DNA from: Lunularia cruciata
Lineage: Eukaryota > Streptophyta > Marchantiopsida > Lunulariales > Lunulariaceae
Length of the DNA: 64,000 bases
Direction: 5' to 3'
NCBI GenBank assembly: GCA_948567375.1
Contig: OX419755.1
Location: 15,381,001-15,445,000, forward strand
In this document: positions 60,734-64,000 of the stretch, piece after piece
Numbering within the stretch: the first letter of the stretch is position 1
How the letters are laid out: each line of letters begins with the position of its first letter
Position numbers and translations under genes: made by a program
Notes under the pieces: generated by a model
The model's database searches: none
Told to the model about the DNA's origin: nothing
What the model saw: only the letters and a program-made list of their open reading frames with translations

Positions 60734-63700
60734 ATGGGGGACGTTGTCTTAACGGAGTATAACATTGGGGCTGTTGAGCCTGTTAGTACAGCTGATCTTG
60801 TCCGTCTTCCGGGAGGTGGATTTGACTTCCAATTTAACAGGTAGGTGTCACTGTGTGCTAAGTTTTGTGATAGTGGTTTTCGGGGTTTGGGGGGGGAAAG
60901 TAGAGGTTGAAGCTGACATTGTTGGAGTGCAGATTTGCAAGAGATTCCTCACAGGGTTTGTGGAGGAGTATCAAGTCAGCTTTTCTTCCGGAGGTGAGCT
61001 TCTTGACGCAATGCTTCTTCAGTCGTGAGTCAAAGCATGGCTGGCACACCCCTAATAGGAAAAGAAAGGAGGATGTTAATGTTCATGTTTCCATGTAGCT
61101 GCCTGACAACGAAATGTACGATCTGCATTCGTCATTGAAGAATTATTCGATAGCTGTTGATCCTAGTAACTCAATTCTCCATTGATAACTAGTAGAAACA
61201 CAAAGACAGGTAATGTAGACTCACATAAATTGTTTAATATATATGCTGGCGCATGAACCCCCGTCTCAGTGAGTGAGAAATGTGCTGATACATTCTGAAT
61301 TCTAATTCAATTTCAATTTCAAATCTATAAATCAGCTGATGGTGTAAACTGCTTTTGTGTAATGCAGGGTTATCCAAATAGTGTTACAAATGATTATGTG
61401 CACTTTCAAACATGGGATACATTACAGGTTTACAACAATTTTGGCAACATATGCATTTATCAAACGACAGAAATTTTTTTCAGGAATTGCATGTATAGAC
61501 GATAAAAGTCAGTGGAGATTGTTATAGATTTTAACTATTTCAAACGCTCGTTTGAATTTCTGACCTTATTCTGGCTTTTATCATAACATGCATATACTGT
61601 TTGCCAAGTTCTCACTCTTCATCTGGGCAACTTGTAAACAGGGTCTCTCAACCTATATTCGCAGCATGCTCTCCACTCAGGTTGAGCGTACTCACTTACT
61701 GTACTACTCATCATCTTCATATGTGAGGTCTGTTATTACTTCATTCATCTCACAAATGTATTTGAATGACAGGCTCTTCTTGGAGGGATTGGAGTCGGAG
61801 AAACTAAAGCAACAGTAGTGGGAGCAACATTCCAGGTAGGTGATGCATTTTATCTTTGGACTTTGGGTTCTGTCTCCTGTACAGAGATATATCATACCTG
61901 TAGTTCTTAATTATGGCAATGCTGATCGCATCCAGATTTAAGAGTCCAGAGTCTATTATTGTTTGGAAACTGTCTTAAGCTTCTGTTCGTGTTTTATCAG
62001 TGGTTCTTGCGCGATTTCACAGGAATGCTCGGTGGGATTCTGTTCACCCTTTTTCAGGTAGAGGTCCCTCTTTGAACAATGTACAGCGAGTGGCTTGTTC
62101 GGTTGTTTCAGTGCCTCATGTTCAATTCTTGTTCATAAAATTCCATGAGTTTCACCTTACATGGATCTCCTCACCTCAATTGTCAGGGCTCAAATCTCGA
62201 CAGTAATGCAAAACAATGGCGTCTAGCTGCAGATTTACTAAACGATATGGGTGGGAATTTCATCTCGACTCAAGTCGATGTGTATTAAAATCGCTTTCTT
62301 AGTAACCAAGAATGCAGAACAAAAGATTTTTTTTAGTTTGACATGTTGGGCCCAACATAGTCAAATATGTATGCTTGCTGTGCGCAGGGATGTTGATGGA
62401 TCTAATCTCACCACTCTTCCCTGGTTCATTCCTGACAATTCTCTGTATCGGCAGTATTGCAAGATCCATCAGTGAGTCTTTACCTTAACTATTCTTAAAA
62501 ACTATTCTTGAAAACATTATAAGTTTTCCTATATCCTTGCAACTCTTGTGAGTTACAGTTTCTCATAGCTGAAGTTCTCTTCTGAATGTTAAGTGCGTCT
62601 GTAATTTCATTTGATGGTATAGAAAAGGACTCATATTAAGCTTTGCTCAAAACAGCTGGGGTTGCTAGTGGGGCAACAAGAGCAGCACTTACTCAGCATT
62701 TCGCGTTGCGACAAAATGCAGCGGATGTATCAGCGAAGGTATGTCCATTAGTTTCTCTCATGTAAGTTTATGAATGTTCATTGCACATGTTGGCTCACGT
62801 ATAGATTTGAAATCTTAGATTGTTGTGCAGATCTGCTATGTAACATCTTACATAATCTTGTAGGAAGGAAGTCAAGAGACCGCAGCTACTATGGTCGGGA
62901 TGTTACTTGGCATGATAGTGGCGCGAATCACAGCGGGGAAGACTCTTGCTATGTGGGTTTCTTTCCTAGCACTTACAGCCTTCCATATGTACGGTAAGTA
63001 ATTTGGAGTTGTGTCTCTAAATTTTGTTAATGAGTTGTTTCTATTTTGAGTACAGTAGCTGATTGATATGAATGTCGAAATATCTAAACGGTTTTTTGGT
63101 CAGGCGTGTCAATTGAGTGTTAATCCTGGATGAAAGGAAACTTGATGCATGATTCTTGCCTAGTAGATTGATATACCATCACGCTACAATTAAGCATCCT
63201 GTTTATACTTCAAAGTATGTCAGATGTATTTCTTTCAAGCCTTCCAACGTACCTTCGCTTATAGAGCTAAAAATTATCTGGTCTTTCACTCTTTACTCAA
63301 GATGTGTGCTAAGCTCTCAAGTGATCCTTATGAATTTTACCTGTCTTTGCAGCAAATTACAGAGCCGTTCGATGTTTATGTTTGACTAGTCTAAACCCAT
63401 GCAGAACGAGATTACTTCTACGTTCTTTTGTTTCCAAGAAGAAAGGTACTGCAAAGCAATGGGCAGCAATTACTAGAAAGCTAGGTTTAACCCTTATTTT
63501 ACTCTAATGCGAAAGAAATCTATAATGTCTTGTTTAGAATCCTGAATTACACTCAGAAATTGCATATAAACTGAAAAAAGATCATGCAAGCTCCAGAAGA
63601 AACCTCGTTTTAAGACAATTTGCTTCTGTTGATTATGCAGTTCCTTCTCCAAAGGAAGTCTCAGCAATGGAGAATGTGCTGCCTCAAATATCCTTATTTT

Positions 63701-64000
63701 CAACATCAAAAATTTGGAGAGGCAAGAATCACTGGAGGGTATCGTTTGGATCTCGAATATCCTCTATAAAACCTCTTGTTGGGTAAGTGAAGAAGCAAGA
63801 GTCCGCTTCTCAGCATACCTATGCATTTCCTAGAGAATTTGTGCAGTGATCACCTTGAGAAAAGAATCATTATGAAACAAATATCCTTCATCGTTCATTC
63901 ACCCATGGCTTTTTTGGTGTGGTTAAAAGAACTTACTGAGAATCAATCTGAGAATCTCTTGTAGATGGGAGTCTTTTACGAGAATGCTTTGCCAGCGATA
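60734..64000 (+). CDS. RUS3: RUS3-like protein (ROOT UV-B SENSITIVE family, DUF647), 5' part
   Basis: RUS proteins are conserved eukaryotic DUF647 proteins; RUS1 and RUS2 act in UV-B signalling and auxin transport in plants, while the role of RUS3 is poorly known. Thirteen exons join in phase: 60734-60840, 60933-60993, 61368-61427, 61642-61680, 61773-61835, 62001-62057, 62187-62250, 62388-62471, 62656-62738, 62864-62993, 63353-63445, 63641-63782 and 63965 onwards. Conserved stretches: WDTLQGLSTYIRSMLSTQAL, GGIGVGETKATVVGATFQWF, RDFTGMLGGILFTLFQGSNL, DSNAKQWRLAADLLND, GVASGATRAALTQHFALRQN, AADVSAKEGSQETAATMVGM and FHMYANYRAVRCL. The short N-terminus (MGDVVLTEYNIG) and the region after ANYRAVRC fit RUS3 better than the longer-leader RUS1. 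The start follows an in-frame stop 42 bases upstream. The 3' end is beyond the window. Confidence 0.93.

Noticed and set aside
1-64000. tRNA, rRNA, CRISPR or riboswitch features
   Set aside because: Looked for cloverleaf-type stems, rRNA signatures and regular spacer arrays by eye and saw none; a covariance-model scan would be needed to exclude small RNAs.

Overview
The window is nuclear DNA from a land plant. The host genes have many introns with ordinary GT-AG borders and encode plant housekeeping and plastid proteins: homomeric acetyl-CoA carboxylase, the plastid outer-envelope Omp85 protein OEP80, a ROOT UV-B SENSITIVE (RUS3-like) protein and a SpoU-type RNA methyltransferase. The retrotransposons carry a DNMT3-like domain; DNMT3 enzymes are known in mosses and other non-flowering plants but not in flowering plants, so I lean towards a bryophyte or similar lineage. 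I cannot name the species.

Layout. 1-4191 (+) is the 3' end of an acetyl-CoA carboxylase gene (six exons read here). 6324-6890 (-) is a single-exon gene of unknown function. 8140-12545 holds two decayed coding remnants of unrecognised origin, one on each strand. 12741-48022 is a repeat block made of four decayed copies of one Ty3/gypsy-type family (copies I-IV), with solo LTRs, an inverted fragment, small tandem duplications and two gene-free stretches. 48901-50356 (-) is a four-exon gene of unknown function, 50476-53099 (-) a five-exon SpoU methyltransferase gene, 54551-59914 (-) a 16-exon OEP80 gene (730 aa), and 60734-64000 (+) the first 13 exons of a RUS3-like gene that runs off the window. 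OEP80 and RUS3 are head to head across about 0.8 kb.

The unusual system is the retrotransposon family. Read across its broken copies, the internal region is gag (two zinc knuckles), aspartic protease, a cytosine-C5 DNA methyltransferase domain closest in its motifs to DNMT3, reverse transcriptase, RNase H, DDE integrase and finally a PHD finger. A methyltransferase plus a possible chromatin reader in one element suggests it can mark DNA and read histones. The repeats are also unusual. The 5' end has only segment B, whereas the 3' end reads A-B-A, a split-direct-repeat layout known from DIRS/PAT/Ngaro elements but found here with a DDE integrase. All copies are dead, and many of the stops are what C-to-T change at Gln codons would produce.

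Limits: everything was read by eye. Exon borders of the host genes are supported by reading-frame phase at every junction; repeat borders are good to a few bases where target duplications are quoted and otherwise approximate.
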